NCBI GenBank assembly: GCA_009922685.1
Contig: RFVA01000027.1
Span: forward strand, 1 to 32,895
Reading direction: 5' to 3'
DNA length: 32,895 nucleotides
From: Gammaproteobacteria bacterium
Lineage (GTDB): Bacteria; Pseudomonadota; Gammaproteobacteria; Methylococcales; Methylococcaceae
Shown: positions 14,822 through 22,733 of the stretch, piece after piece
How positions within the stretch are numbered: position 1 is the stretch's first letter
Layout of the letters: each line of letters begins with the position of its first letter
Program-made: the position numbers and the translations under genes
The notes under the pieces: generated by a model
Database searches by the model: none
What the model was told of the DNA's origin: nothing
The model's input: the letters and a program-made list of their open reading frames with translations, nothing else

Positions 14822-15167
14822 CCCTTTTTTTGATGATTAGGACGGACAGACCTTAATCTGGACGCCTTCTAACGTCAAACAATGCGCTTCGAACCGAAGC
14901 CTAGGGTCTGGAACGCAACCCATTGAATCGCGTCAACCACGAGTCACCTCATGAAAAGCCGAGGGGGTGAGGGGCTCATCCAGAAAAAACAGCGCCGCAT
15001 TGGAGGCCGGCCTATTGATGACAAGCCCCCACTCAGACATTGGCCTCGACCCGCCCTCTCACTTTTAGAGCGGGCAAGCTTTAGACACCGACACGGCTCG
15101 GGCGTGATCAGGACAACACTAGATCAGCCCCAACAAAGCTACAGGAGATCTCTGGGAACCCTCAGAA
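14822..15167. other. Intergenic, no gene recognised
   Basis: This 346-bp gap lies between the TauE/SafE start and the haloperoxidase stop. A 76-codon + strand frame at 14951-15181 is Arg/Pro-rich, has no RBS and runs into the next gene antisense, so I do not accept it. A small stem, GCTTCG/CGAAGC, is present near 14886-14900. Confidence 0.4.
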
Positions 15168-16601
15168 CTACTCCCCGTTGAAGTATGCCTGCGTTTTTAG
15201 CCAAGCATTCTTGCCGACCAGCTCTCCCATCTTGCGGCCACGAATATCACCGTCATGAAAGTGGATGCCGCCATAAAGCCTTGAGATCCCAGCCTGATTC
15301 GCAGCAGCTGTGAACGTTTTCCAGCTAAGGGTTACAGGTGCCGCTGGACTTTGTCCTGGCTCAACCTTGGAACTTCCCTCTGGAAGAGTGACCATCGCCC
15401 CGTACTTGTCGCTTCCAGTAAAACGCCGCAACGTTTCTGCCGCCGCGCCACTGAACGTGCTGTGACCTGAAATGTACTCCGGAAAAGGCGGTGTGAGTTG
15501 CATTTTTTGCTGATAAGGAGACCATGTCGCACCGTCGATCGACTGAGTCCCAAGCCCTGCCCCCGCCCAAGCTTTAACCGTTTTTCCATTGTAAAGATAA
15601 TGAATGGCCGTAATGGGACGAACCGAGTTAAAGGTCCTCTTCACGGTCCAGGCGGCCACTCCTCCATCAAAGACGGCGTTCGTGACAGCAAAGAATAACT
15701 TCACGTCCTTATCAAGATCGTAGCTGTCGCGGTTTGAGACAAACTGGGAGATCAGGGCCCAATGCCCCGGCGGAAACTCTGAACTAGGGCCATCTGCCCA
15801 ATATTCCGCGATGGCCTTCTGCTCATCCGTTAGCTTTGCACTGAAGCGGAGAATGTCATTGGCCTGTTGGACATATCTTCGACTCGAAGGAGAATTAGGC
15901 TTACTTGCATCGTAAGTTAAAGGCTTTGGAAGTTTGGCTAAAAATTGATCTCCTGAAGTCAGGGCATAAGGGATAACCTTCATCCACTGAGCCCCAACAA
16001 AACTCTGCTGCCCTGTTGCTGTCGCTAAAGGCTGCCACAGATTGGGGTCCTTGATTTCTGTTGAAGAGTTGACAGGCTGATAGCCCGTGTAATCACTGTA
16101 GGCTCCGGGGTGAAGGTTACCTAATTGGTTAGACCCATCGTTGTGACGAAAATCTAAGACGGCCTTAGCCGCAAGGTTACCGATGCCTTGAGGCTTTGTA
16201 GGATCAACGGACTGGTCTTTTGGGTCATAGCCCAAAGACAGTGAGAGCGCATTAAACGCATCGACTCGGGTGGGAAAGAGATCAGAAAGACACCGAAGCG
16301 CCGCATAGTTGATCGCCTTCTCCTTATTAAGATCCGTTCTTTCCGCTGCAGGACGACGAAGACCTTCCGGAAGCTCTGTGGCCAGCGCCTTTTCTGTATA
16401 GGCGGACCAGGCGTCATACATGCACGTATGAGTCACTGAAAGCATGCGTGAGGTCATTGGCGGACCTGGACGTGTCGATCGAATCGATTCCAGAATCGCG
16501 TTATCCCAAGTCACAACAAGGCTATTGGCCGTTGCCGATTCGAAAACCATCCCACTCATTAACGCCACAAATCCTACTAACCGGGCCTTCGATGTAATCA
16601 T
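15168..16601 (-). CDS. Periplasmic vanadium-dependent haloperoxidase-family (PAP2-fold) enzyme
   Basis: The 477-residue protein has a signal peptide ending near SATA/NS and the helical PAP2/vanadium haloperoxidase core. Likely vanadate- or phosphate-binding residues are Lys321 and Arg328 (KRTFNSVRPI), Ser378-Gly379-His380 (PPFPEYISGHSTFSGAA), Arg441 and His447 or His449 (SRLYGGIHFHDGDIRG). The pattern and length match bacterial vanadium-chloroperoxidase-like proteins, many of which act as phosphatases or have unknown halide activity. An AGGATAAAAGC stretch before the ATG supplies the RBS. It is monocistronic. Export and a metal-oxoanion site suggest an extracytoplasmic oxidative or phosphatase role. 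Confidence 0.88.
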   Translation of the reverse strand: MITSKARLVGFVALMSGMVFESATANSLVVTWDNAILESIRSTRPGPPMTSRMLSVTHTCMYDAWSAYTEKALATELPEGLRRPAAERTDLNKEKAINYAALRCLSDLFPTRVDAFNALSLSLGYDPKDQSVDPTKPQGIGNLAAKAVLDFRHNDGSNQLGNLHPGAYSDYTGYQPVNSSTEIKDPNLWQPLATATGQQSFVGAQWMKVIPYALTSGDQFLAKLPKPLTYDASKPNSPSSRRYVQQANDILRFSAKLTDEQKAIAEYWADGPSSEFPPGHWALISQFVSNRDSYDLDKDVKLFFAVTNAVFDGGVAAWTVKRTFNSVRPITAIHYLYNGKTVKAWAGAGLGTQSIDGATWSPYQQKMQLTPPFPEYISGHSTFSGAAAETLRRFTGSDKYGAMVTLPEGSSKVEPGQSPAAPVTLSWKTFTAAANQAGISRLYGGIHFHDGDIRGRKMGELVGKNAWLKTQAYFNGE

Positions 16602-17644
16602 GCTTTTATCCTGTTTGCTTTCAAATGACCTTTAAGGAAAGGGAATGTGTCATACCGACAAGCCCCAAAGATCGCAAAACATCGCGAGTTAACCGTTAAG
16701 CCCCCTGCGTCAGGCGTTTTATCGCCTCCACTGAATCCTTGAAATCAAACAAGGCGCGGTGAAAGCCATGAGATGGCGCGTTATAGCGTGGAAAAAAGGA
16801 GTGGGTTCTTCCCGAGATCTCGGCCCCTTTGAATCGACCGGTCTTTGAACTGGCTTTAGAGCCTGGCATCCATGTGGTGACCCCTATGTGCTTGGCAAAA
16901 GAAGGCCGAAGCGATAACGGGTGTGTTGCCGAGGAATGGGAAGGGATCAACGATGGGTCTAGCGTTGATATCGCTTAGGGTCATCCTTGAGAGGATGACC
17001 CTGGGTGAGATGGCGTGATCAGAAGACTTTAGGACCAAAGGTCCCTACCCCAAATAAGTCACTCCCGGGGGTGAGGCCTTGAAAAAGGTTAAGCATCAGA
17101 CCGTTCTCGAAAGCGGCAAAAAAGACTCGTCAAGTTGCGGCCAAAGCTGGCTGATTTAAGCGGGCGGCCGCCTTTCTCATTTCAATGGAGAGGCTCTACC
17201 ATCCCCGTTGCTCAAGGCCAGAAGATCACCCCGCGGATCTCTTCACATTTTGCATCCTTTATAGAGCCCAATCTGGGATTAGGCCAACCCAGAGTGCTCA
17301 GGTAAATCCTGAATCAGCCAAAATCCCAGACCTGGATCAATCCTTCTGGGGCCTCAAGCCAGAAGGATATCGCCAACACTGTTGCCCCATAACCCTTCAG
17401 GAGGGGCTCCAGAACCTCTCATCTCAAACTGAGTCATAGTGGGCAGCCCTTAACCGGTTGAGTTTCCTGCGTCACCCTCAAGTTTCTTTGAGAGGAAGGA
17501 AGTAAAGATGAACGAGCGAGAGAGGCCATATTACTGGCTTTCCTGAAACAACTAAAACCGATAATCTGTGCCATACCTCTTAAGACCGGGGGTATCCGAC
17601 AATAAAAATAAACAGACCGATATCATTTCATTCAATCGATTTAA
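16602..17644. other. 1-kb non-coding region rich in inverted repeats
   Basis: I find no convincing gene. An 84-codon minus frame (16696-16950) and an 84-codon plus frame (17185-17439) lack RBS and family resemblance. Several perfect inverted repeats are present: AGGGTCATCC/GGATGACCCT at 16977-17002 (10 bp, 6-base loop), GGACC/GGTCC at 17032-17044, and the nested cluster at 17272-17368. The region lies between the haloperoxidase gene and the BLUF-cyclase gene and may hold the cyclase promoter and a long 5' UTR or small RNAs. Confidence 0.45.
17272..17368 (+). ncRNA. Candidate structured RNA: nested and tandem stem-loops
   Basis: TCTGGGATT (17272-17280) pairs with AATCCCAGA (17322-17330). Inside it is TCAGG/CCTGA (17298-17312). 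Nine bases later ATCCTTCTGG pairs with CCAGAAGGAT (17340-17368), a perfect 10-bp stem with a 9-base loop. Three well-formed helices within 97 bases, without a good reading frame, suggest an RNA or a protein-binding array. No known riboswitch signature is recognised, and the strand is arbitrary. Confidence 0.35.
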
Positions 17645-17689
17645 ATGGAGTGCAATCAGACTATCGGCTCAGAGGAGAATCTCAAGTTC

Positions 17690-18760
17690 ATGAAACGTAT
17701 CACCTATGTCAGCAGAGCATCAAAACCAATCTCTCAAACAACACTGGATGAAATCGCCAAGATCTCGATCCAAAACAATGGTCGCGTCAATGTCACAGGC
17801 ATTCTGCTATCAGGCGGTGATTTTTTCTTTCAGATTCTAGAGGGCGAGGAGGAGGCGGTAGATTGCGCCCTTGATCGGATCAGTAAGGACTCAAGGCATT
17901 GCGAGATTCAGATCCTTAAGGTGGAAAATCCGGCTTTGAACCGTCAATTTCCTGATTGGTCGATGCAGACGGTGCGACTTGATGATATGAATGACGCCCT
18001 TATCCAAGCCGCCCGGGTCATGCTGGCCAATCTCGCTGAGTCACGCGGCATCCTCGCGCGCTATACCCAACCGACCATTCGTGATTTTCTGTCCAAGGGG
18101 ATAAACCCTCTCATGGCGCCCTGCCAATTAGAAGACAAGGTCGTTTTATTTGGCGACATCGCGGCCTTTGATTTGCTGTCCACCTTTTACCCGACCGAAG
18201 AGGTCGCTGAACACGCCAGCTGCTTTTTGGAAATTCTCTCTACCGCCGTGGTTCGAAATGGCGGTCAGGTCAATAAATACATGGGCAGCAAGGTGTTGGC
18301 CTATTTCCCAGTCAGTCACGTGGATCAGGCCATAAGAAGCTGTCTTGAAGTCTTAAATGAAATAAAGACACTGAGAGCCAACGCAGCCCAATGTCGGCTC
18401 CGGAATTTCTTGTACTGTGGATTTGGATTGACGCTAGGACCCGTCATTGAAGGGAACTTCGGATCATCTTTTAAGTTGGACTACACCATCCTTGGAAACA
18501 CCGTCAACATGGCCGCCCGCCTTGAAAGCATGACCCGCTTAACGGGAAGAGCGCTCCTCCTTGAGGAGTCCGTCAAGAATGCATGTCGAGAAGCATGGCG
18601 ATGGGAAGAGGTGGGGCCGCTTCAGCTCAAAGGCCAAGCAACCTCCTCCCCCTATTTTAGCCTTGAAGATGAAATGACTCACGACATGCGCTCAGTGGAT
18701 GAAATGCTCGAGCAGGTTCTCAGTACCACAGAAGAACATCGACGCAATTGCCCCTGTTAA
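17690..18760 (+). CDS. BLUF-adenylyl cyclase (bPAC-like), second metal Asp replaced by Ser
   Basis: From the ATG at 17690 the protein has 356 residues and aligns almost residue for residue with Beggiatoa bPAC: BLUF (1-100), linker helix (about 100-140), class III cyclase (about 145-325). BLUF key residues are Tyr6, Asn34, Gln48 and Trp90/Met92. In the cyclase, Asp156 (VLFGDIAAF) is the first metal ligand. The purine-selecting Lys196 and Thr266 agree with ATP use, and Asn273 and Arg277 (NMAARLE) are kept. The second metal Asp is absent: KYMGSKVLAYF has Ser200 where bPAC has Asp201, and LGNTVN has Asn for Asp. Blue light to cAMP is the expected role, but catalysis is doubtful. The frame is open to 17645. 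The inner ATG matches bPAC and has GAGGAG 12 bases upstream. Confidence 0.93.
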   Translation: MKRITYVSRASKPISQTTLDEIAKISIQNNGRVNVTGILLSGGDFFFQILEGEEEAVDCALDRISKDSRHCEIQILKVENPALNRQFPDWSMQTVRLDDMNDALIQAARVMLANLAESRGILARYTQPTIRDFLSKGINPLMAPCQLEDKVVLFGDIAAFDLLSTFYPTEEVAEHASCFLEILSTAVVRNGGQVNKYMGSKVLAYFPVSHVDQAIRSCLEVLNEIKTLRANAAQCRLRNFLYCGFGLTLGPVIEGNFGSSFKLDYTILGNTVNMAARLESMTRLTGRALLLEESVKNACREAWRWEEVGPLQLKGQATSSPYFSLEDEMTHDMRSVDEMLEQVLSTTEEHRRNCPC

Positions 18761-18771
18761 GAGGGGCTTTT
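18750..18771 (+). terminator. Intrinsic terminator overlapping the cyclase stop
   Basis: GCCCCT and AGGGGC form a 6-bp GC-rich stem around GTTAAG, followed by TTTT. The 5' arm covers the last codons and the stop lies in the loop. A second GCCCCT at 18789-18794 and CTTAAC at 18799-18804 allow an alternative, longer hairpin that may serve the convergent minus-strand gene. Confidence 0.75.
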
Positions 18772-18873
18772 GGCATCGTTTGAAAAATGCCCCTAAGACT
18801 TAACTGCGTGTCTGTGGCCCAATGACCACGTCAGGTCCACTAAAAATCGGCCACCAGCCCACGACTAGGAGGG

Positions 18874-20829
18874 CTAAGGCTTTAGAGGAACCATCGTCGT
18901 CGTTTCCGTGCCGCAGACTTTAGGAAGCCCATCGCAGTGTCTGCGCAAGATACGACGTACTTCATCGATCGCAATCGGGTTCCCTTGGGCACCATGATGA
19001 GTTCGCACAATAAATTCAGACTCGACCCCTTCGATGTGGGCGCTCTTGTATTCCACCACCCCGTCATTGCCTGATTTGATATCCATTCCAGGCAGGACGG
19101 GAATAATTGAATGTCCTGTAATGCCTGGCGCCAGAGGCAGCGATGCCACCTTCGCCATAACTGGACTATTGACGCTCATCCCATCAACTGCCGTGGGCGC
19201 TTCGTCTTTTAAATCATCGGGGATCTTTAGTTGAGCGGAAACCTCCCGCCACTTGCTGCTCATATTGGTGATGAACTTCATCGGCGATCCGACAACTGCG
19301 CGGGTGAGCTTACGCACCCAATCTTCGGTGAGGAAGCTCCCACGATGCGGCGTGGAGATGAAGACAACCCTTTTTACGAATGGCAGGTGCTCAAAGAACA
19401 TTGCCCTTTCAAAACCTTCCTTAATCATCGGATCTGCTTTGAATTCCTTGAAGGGCTTATCACTGATGGCCTTCCAGAGCGAATCTCCAGGATCGATTGC
19501 TGTCATGTGCGTGAGGAGCCCCCCTTGGCTATGACCCATCACGACCATCTGCTCCATTGCAGGATCTTGGTGATTGGGATCCAGCTTGTTGACCATATTC
19601 GTCAGGGTGTCTCGAAGGTCAGCGGCCGAGGCAGGAACAGGGCGGCTGCTGGAGTATTCATAAAACCAGAACTGATATTTTGAGCGAATAAGAGGGTCGG
19701 CACGCAGGGTATTGACCATTTCCGCCCACCACACAGGGCTACTTCCTGTCCCATGCACGAGCACAACGGGAATACGACCCGGCTGATAGGCCTGAATAAA
19801 GAAAACGTTTTTTTCGATTTCTTCACCGAAGATAAAACGCTTAAGTCCTATATTCCATAAATCCTTGTCATTAAGGCGATAGGCAAGGGGCGTGGTCGAG
19901 TCTGTTTGAAGGGGAACGGTAAGGCCGTTGACGACCACATCGACATCATCGTAGCTCGAAATCAAATCCAGCGTTCCTTTGCTTTTCCCTTGAGAGATTG
20001 CCTTCAAATTACCTTTTAACTGGAGGAAGGCAGTAATTGGGAGCACCCCACCATTAGGGGCTTTAGTTGATTTGCGGGTGACGCCGAGAATGGGCGCTCC
20101 AAGCCCAGCCGTTCGATTGTGGCTTGTAAAGCCAAAGACTTCATAGGCATCAGCGGGCACAAGATGCTCGAACTCTTCGAGCTTCCAGCGTAAATCGTCG
20201 GTCTGAACGTCGATCGCGAGACTGAATTCAGGCAGTACGCGAGTCTGATCGGCAAACACCAGATTTTCATCGACTGGGGATCTGAACGCTTGGTCCAAGC
20301 TCCGGTTATAGAGCTCACAGGCCTCTCGGAAGCGATTATCGTAGGCAGTGGGTAGTGGCTCTTTTCCTTCGCCCAGAAGATACAAATAGGCATAGACGAC
20401 GGATGCTAGGTAAACATCGCTGGCCGCTGGTTGTCCCGCTTTCGGATCAGCCTTCATCGGTAGCGTCTTTGCCCAGCTGAAGTTGAGTTCAGCAAGCGCA
20501 AAAAGGATGTCGCGTCGATCATCTTTGAGCGCATTCTGATGTAATTGGTGCAGCGCCGCCCTTGGATCTTTTTGATAGAGATCGGTCAAGTCAAAACGCT
20601 GTAGAACCGTCGAAGCAGCATTACTGGCCTCGTCACCCGACAGTGGACTGTGTGTTGCACTGGTGTAGGCCTTCTCCGGACTGACCTTAGTGACCCCAAT
20701 GGGTGGCGAGCAAGCAGTCGATCCAAGCGCGGTGACTAAGACGCCTAAAACCAAGACGCTTTTTTTTAGACACGCAACGGTTAAAGGGCTAAAGCGCTGT
20801 TGATGCTCTGGCGAGGCGTGAAGCGTCAT
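18874..20829 (-). CDS. Large alpha/beta-hydrolase lipoprotein
   Basis: The 651-residue protein has a long N-terminus with hydrophobic core VLVLGVLVTALG and lipobox GSTAC at Cys40 followed by Ser, consistent with outer-membrane sorting. Residues 60-345 form an uncharacterised helical and beta region. The hydrolase part begins at PVVLVHGTGSSP (oxyanion loop, about 354-365). It has the nucleophile Ser434 in GHSQGG, a STPHRGS segment typical of lipase-like esterases, a possible acid in SGNDGVVEY, and a catalytic His in RTHHGAQGN. It is probably an extracytoplasmic esterase or lipase, or a PGAP1-like enzyme. The substrate is unknown. It converges with the cyclase gene. AGGA lies about 13 bases before the ATG. 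Confidence 0.85.
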   Translation of the reverse strand: MTLHASPEHQQRFSPLTVACLKKSVLVLGVLVTALGSTACSPPIGVTKVSPEKAYTSATHSPLSGDEASNAASTVLQRFDLTDLYQKDPRAALHQLHQNALKDDRRDILFALAELNFSWAKTLPMKADPKAGQPAASDVYLASVVYAYLYLLGEGKEPLPTAYDNRFREACELYNRSLDQAFRSPVDENLVFADQTRVLPEFSLAIDVQTDDLRWKLEEFEHLVPADAYEVFGFTSHNRTAGLGAPILGVTRKSTKAPNGGVLPITAFLQLKGNLKAISQGKSKGTLDLISSYDDVDVVVNGLTVPLQTDSTTPLAYRLNDKDLWNIGLKRFIFGEEIEKNVFFIQAYQPGRIPVVLVHGTGSSPVWWAEMVNTLRADPLIRSKYQFWFYEYSSSRPVPASAADLRDTLTNMVNKLDPNHQDPAMEQMVVMGHSQGGLLTHMTAIDPGDSLWKAISDKPFKEFKADPMIKEGFERAMFFEHLPFVKRVVFISTPHRGSFLTEDWVRKLTRAVVGSPMKFITNMSSKWREVSAQLKIPDDLKDEAPTAVDGMSVNSPVMAKVASLPLAPGITGHSIIPVLPGMDIKSGNDGVVEYKSAHIEGVESEFIVRTHHGAQGNPIAIDEVRRILRRHCDGLPKVCGTETTTMVPLKP

Positions 20830-21026
20830 ATTTGGGCTTTTCCTATTGAAGCTAACTTCTATGAAAATAAAAGGATTTTATGCTGCATGAGGGCATTTGA
20901 CCACTTGGACTGATGGCGATTTTTGACTCCCGCTTCAGCATTGGCTCAGATCGGGGCAAATAAACGGTCCGAAGGTTAAATTTAGAGGGTGTCCTGAATT
21001 TTGCATCAATGGGCAATGAGCGGTAA

Positions 21027-21041
21027 ACGGGCTTCTTGCCC
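21027..21041 (-). terminator. Stem-loop downstream of the RatA-like gene
   Basis: CGGGC and GCCCG form a 5-bp GC stem with a 5-base loop, and on the minus strand a TTT run follows. It is 58 bp beyond the stop at 21099, at the end of the SRPBCC-LOV-RatA operon. The stem is short, so efficiency is uncertain. Confidence 0.45.
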
Positions 21042-21098
21042 GGAGACACGCCCACAAGCAAAAAACGTCAATCCGGGCTGGATCACCTTACCGATGTA

Positions 21099-21539
21099 TT
21101 AAGGACGGGGACCGTACTTCAATGCAGCTTGCTTACAAAATGCGCTGACCATCGATTCTGTCACTTCCTTGAAAAGCCCATTAAAAGCGAGGCTCAACAT
21201 CGCGCTGGAGAATTCGAAATGAAGCTTGAAATCAACCTCGCACCCCCCTCCATCCAGAGGGTCAAAGCGCCAAACCCCATTCATCCTCTTAAAAGGCCCA
21301 TCCACCAACTTCATGGTGATTGATCGGCCCTCCACCATGGTATTGATGGTCGTAAATGAAAGGCGAACCATACCCTTGGCCATGGTAATGCTCGCCTTAA
21401 GCCGATCGGGCTGTGCCTCAAGCAGTTTTGCGTCACTACACATGGGGATGTACTTTGGATACGACCCGACGTCATTCACGAGGGCATACATCTCATCGGG
21501 CGTGTAGACGACGCAAACGCTGGTTTCAATCTCTGGCAT
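21099..21539 (-). CDS. RatA/COQ10-like START-domain protein
   Basis: The 146-residue protein matches the polyketide cyclase/COQ10 family (E. coli RatA). It has a start MPEIETSVCVVYTPDEMYALVNDVGSYP, then MCSDAKLLEA, a long central sheet, and a C-terminal helix LSLAFNGLFKEVTESMVSAFCKQAALKYG. Family members bind ubiquinone-type lipids or, for RatA, interfere with ribosome association. The open frame reaches 21584, but the ATG at 21539 has GAGGA seven bases upstream and matches the family start. It is the last gene of a three-gene minus-strand operon with a LOV protein and another SRPBCC protein. smpB, the usual RatA neighbour, is not here. Confidence 0.85.
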   Translation of the reverse strand: MPEIETSVCVVYTPDEMYALVNDVGSYPKYIPMCSDAKLLEAQPDRLKASITMAKGMVRLSFTTINTMVEGRSITMKLVDGPFKRMNGVWRFDPLDGGGCEVDFKLHFEFSSAMLSLAFNGLFKEVTESMVSAFCKQAALKYGPRP

Positions 21540-21580
21540 GGCGGTTCCTCGATGAGGCAATTTAAGGTGTGGAACCTCAA

Positions 21581-22039
21581 TCAACTGAGGCGAGTGACGG
21601 ACTCCAGTTCCTTACTCAATCTTTCGATCTCCTGCTCCGCGTTGACCTGATCCGTCACGTCGTATTGAACGCCCAGGTAATAGATCACGGTGCCAGCCTG
21701 ATCGAAAAGGGGGGTGATCGCCAGATGATTATAAAAGAGCTCACCATTCTTTCGGTAATTTCGAAGTGTGACCTCAACCGGCTGACATTGCTGTATCGCC
21801 GTTCGAAGCAGCGTCCGAGCCTCTTGTTCGCGGTCAATGCCCTGAAGAAAGCGGCAATTCTTCCCAATCACCTCCTCACGGGAGTACCCCGAAATAGTTT
21901 CGAACGCTTTGTTTGCAAAGACGATCGGCATGTCGGGAAGGTCAGGATCCGCAAGCGTGAGTCCATTGACGCTGGAATCCAGAATCTGGGAGAGAACGTG
22001 CGGAATAATGCCAGGGTCTTTTTCAGCGATGAAGAACAT
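21581..22039 (-). CDS. Short LOV blue-light photoreceptor
   Basis: The 152-residue protein is a single LOV domain with short flanking helices. The adduct-forming cysteine is Cys62 in GKNCRFLQG, the LOV hallmark. Other flavin contacts are present: Asn94 (RNYRKNGE), Asn104 (YNHLAI) and Gln125 (GVQYDVT). A C-terminal amphipathic helix, NAEQEIERLSKELESV, resembles the dimerising J-alpha helix of short LOV proteins such as those of Pseudomonas putida. The light-driven flavin-cysteinyl adduct is thus expected to form, with no fused output domain. The RBS is AGAGG eight bases before the ATG. It lies between two START/SRPBCC-fold genes with gaps of 31 and 41 bp, so one transcript is likely. Confidence 0.93.
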   Translation of the reverse strand: MFFIAEKDPGIIPHVLSQILDSSVNGLTLADPDLPDMPIVFANKAFETISGYSREEVIGKNCRFLQGIDREQEARTLLRTAIQQCQPVEVTLRNYRKNGELFYNHLAITPLFDQAGTVIYYLGVQYDVTDQVNAEQEIERLSKELESVTRLS

Positions 22040-22070
22040 AGTTTTGACCTCTCTTGGATCTTCAAGCGTA

Positions 22071-22553
22071 TTATTTTCGGTGGCCAGATTGGCTCTCGAT
22101 CAACCCATGGAGGTTGCGGGCCGTTCGGTTGGCTCCATCCTGAACCGCCACGCGGACCAGTTTCTCAAAGGGCCTTAACATCAATTCAAGCTCAGGAAAT
22201 TCAAAGGTAAAGGTCAATTTGGTGGCACGAGACTCCGTGCCATCTTCCTCAAACTCATAAATGCAGCGATAAGCGTTTGACACCCCGGCGAAGGAAATCT
22301 TTCGGGGGGGATCAAACTCAGACACCTCAAACGTTGATTCGGACTTATGGCCATGATCAATCCGGACTTGGCGCATAAGGGTTCCAACTGCCATGGTCTC
22401 CCCCTCGATGAGCTCAAACTTCACGACTTCGGGCGACCATCTGGGGTAATTCACAAAAAATGAATGGCCAACAAAATCAAAGACCTGATCCCGCCCTAGA
22501 TCGATTACCACCGATGCTTTGCCGATGACGGGCTTTGATGAACCGAAAAACAT
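22071..22553 (-). CDS. SRPBCC (START-like) protein
   Basis: The 160-residue product starts MFFGSSKPVIGKASVVIDLG and has the SRPBCC pattern: an N-terminal strand and helix (RDQVFDFVGHSFFVNYPRW), a seven-strand sheet with alternating charged edges, and a long C-terminal helix (LMLRPFEKLVRVAVQDGANRTA). Such proteins bind hydrophobic ligands. The ATG at 22553 is supported by GGAG six bases upstream, although the frame is open from a TTG at 22580. It is the first gene of the operon with the LOV receptor and the RatA-like protein, and is divergent from the FAD oxidoreductase gene. The ligand is unknown. Confidence 0.8.
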   Translation of the reverse strand: MFFGSSKPVIGKASVVIDLGRDQVFDFVGHSFFVNYPRWSPEVVKFELIEGETMAVGTLMRQVRIDHGHKSESTFEVSEFDPPRKISFAGVSNAYRCIYEFEEDGTESRATKLTFTFEFPELELMLRPFEKLVRVAVQDGANRTARNLHGLIESQSGHRK

Positions 22554-22733
22554 AAATTTCTCCAACCCATGCGATATCAAAAGACCTCAGGCTCCAACAG
22601 CTCCATTTAAAAAAAGTCTTCTCTTTGGATCCAGCAACATAAAACTATGGATCATCATTGACCCACATTAGTTTCAATCGATTGGAACTTAAGATCAAAA
22701 AAACACCTCTGAAGGACACAATAAGGATCCATC

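Noticed and set aside
14951-15181. 76-codon + strand frame
   Set aside because: Arg/Pro-rich, no RBS, and it runs into the haloperoxidase gene antisense.
16696-16950. 84-codon minus-strand frame
   Set aside because: No RBS, no family resemblance, and Ser/Pro/His-rich composition like a random frame.
17185-17439. 84-codon + strand frame
   Set aside because: Covers the stem-loop cluster, starts without an RBS, and reads as random composition.
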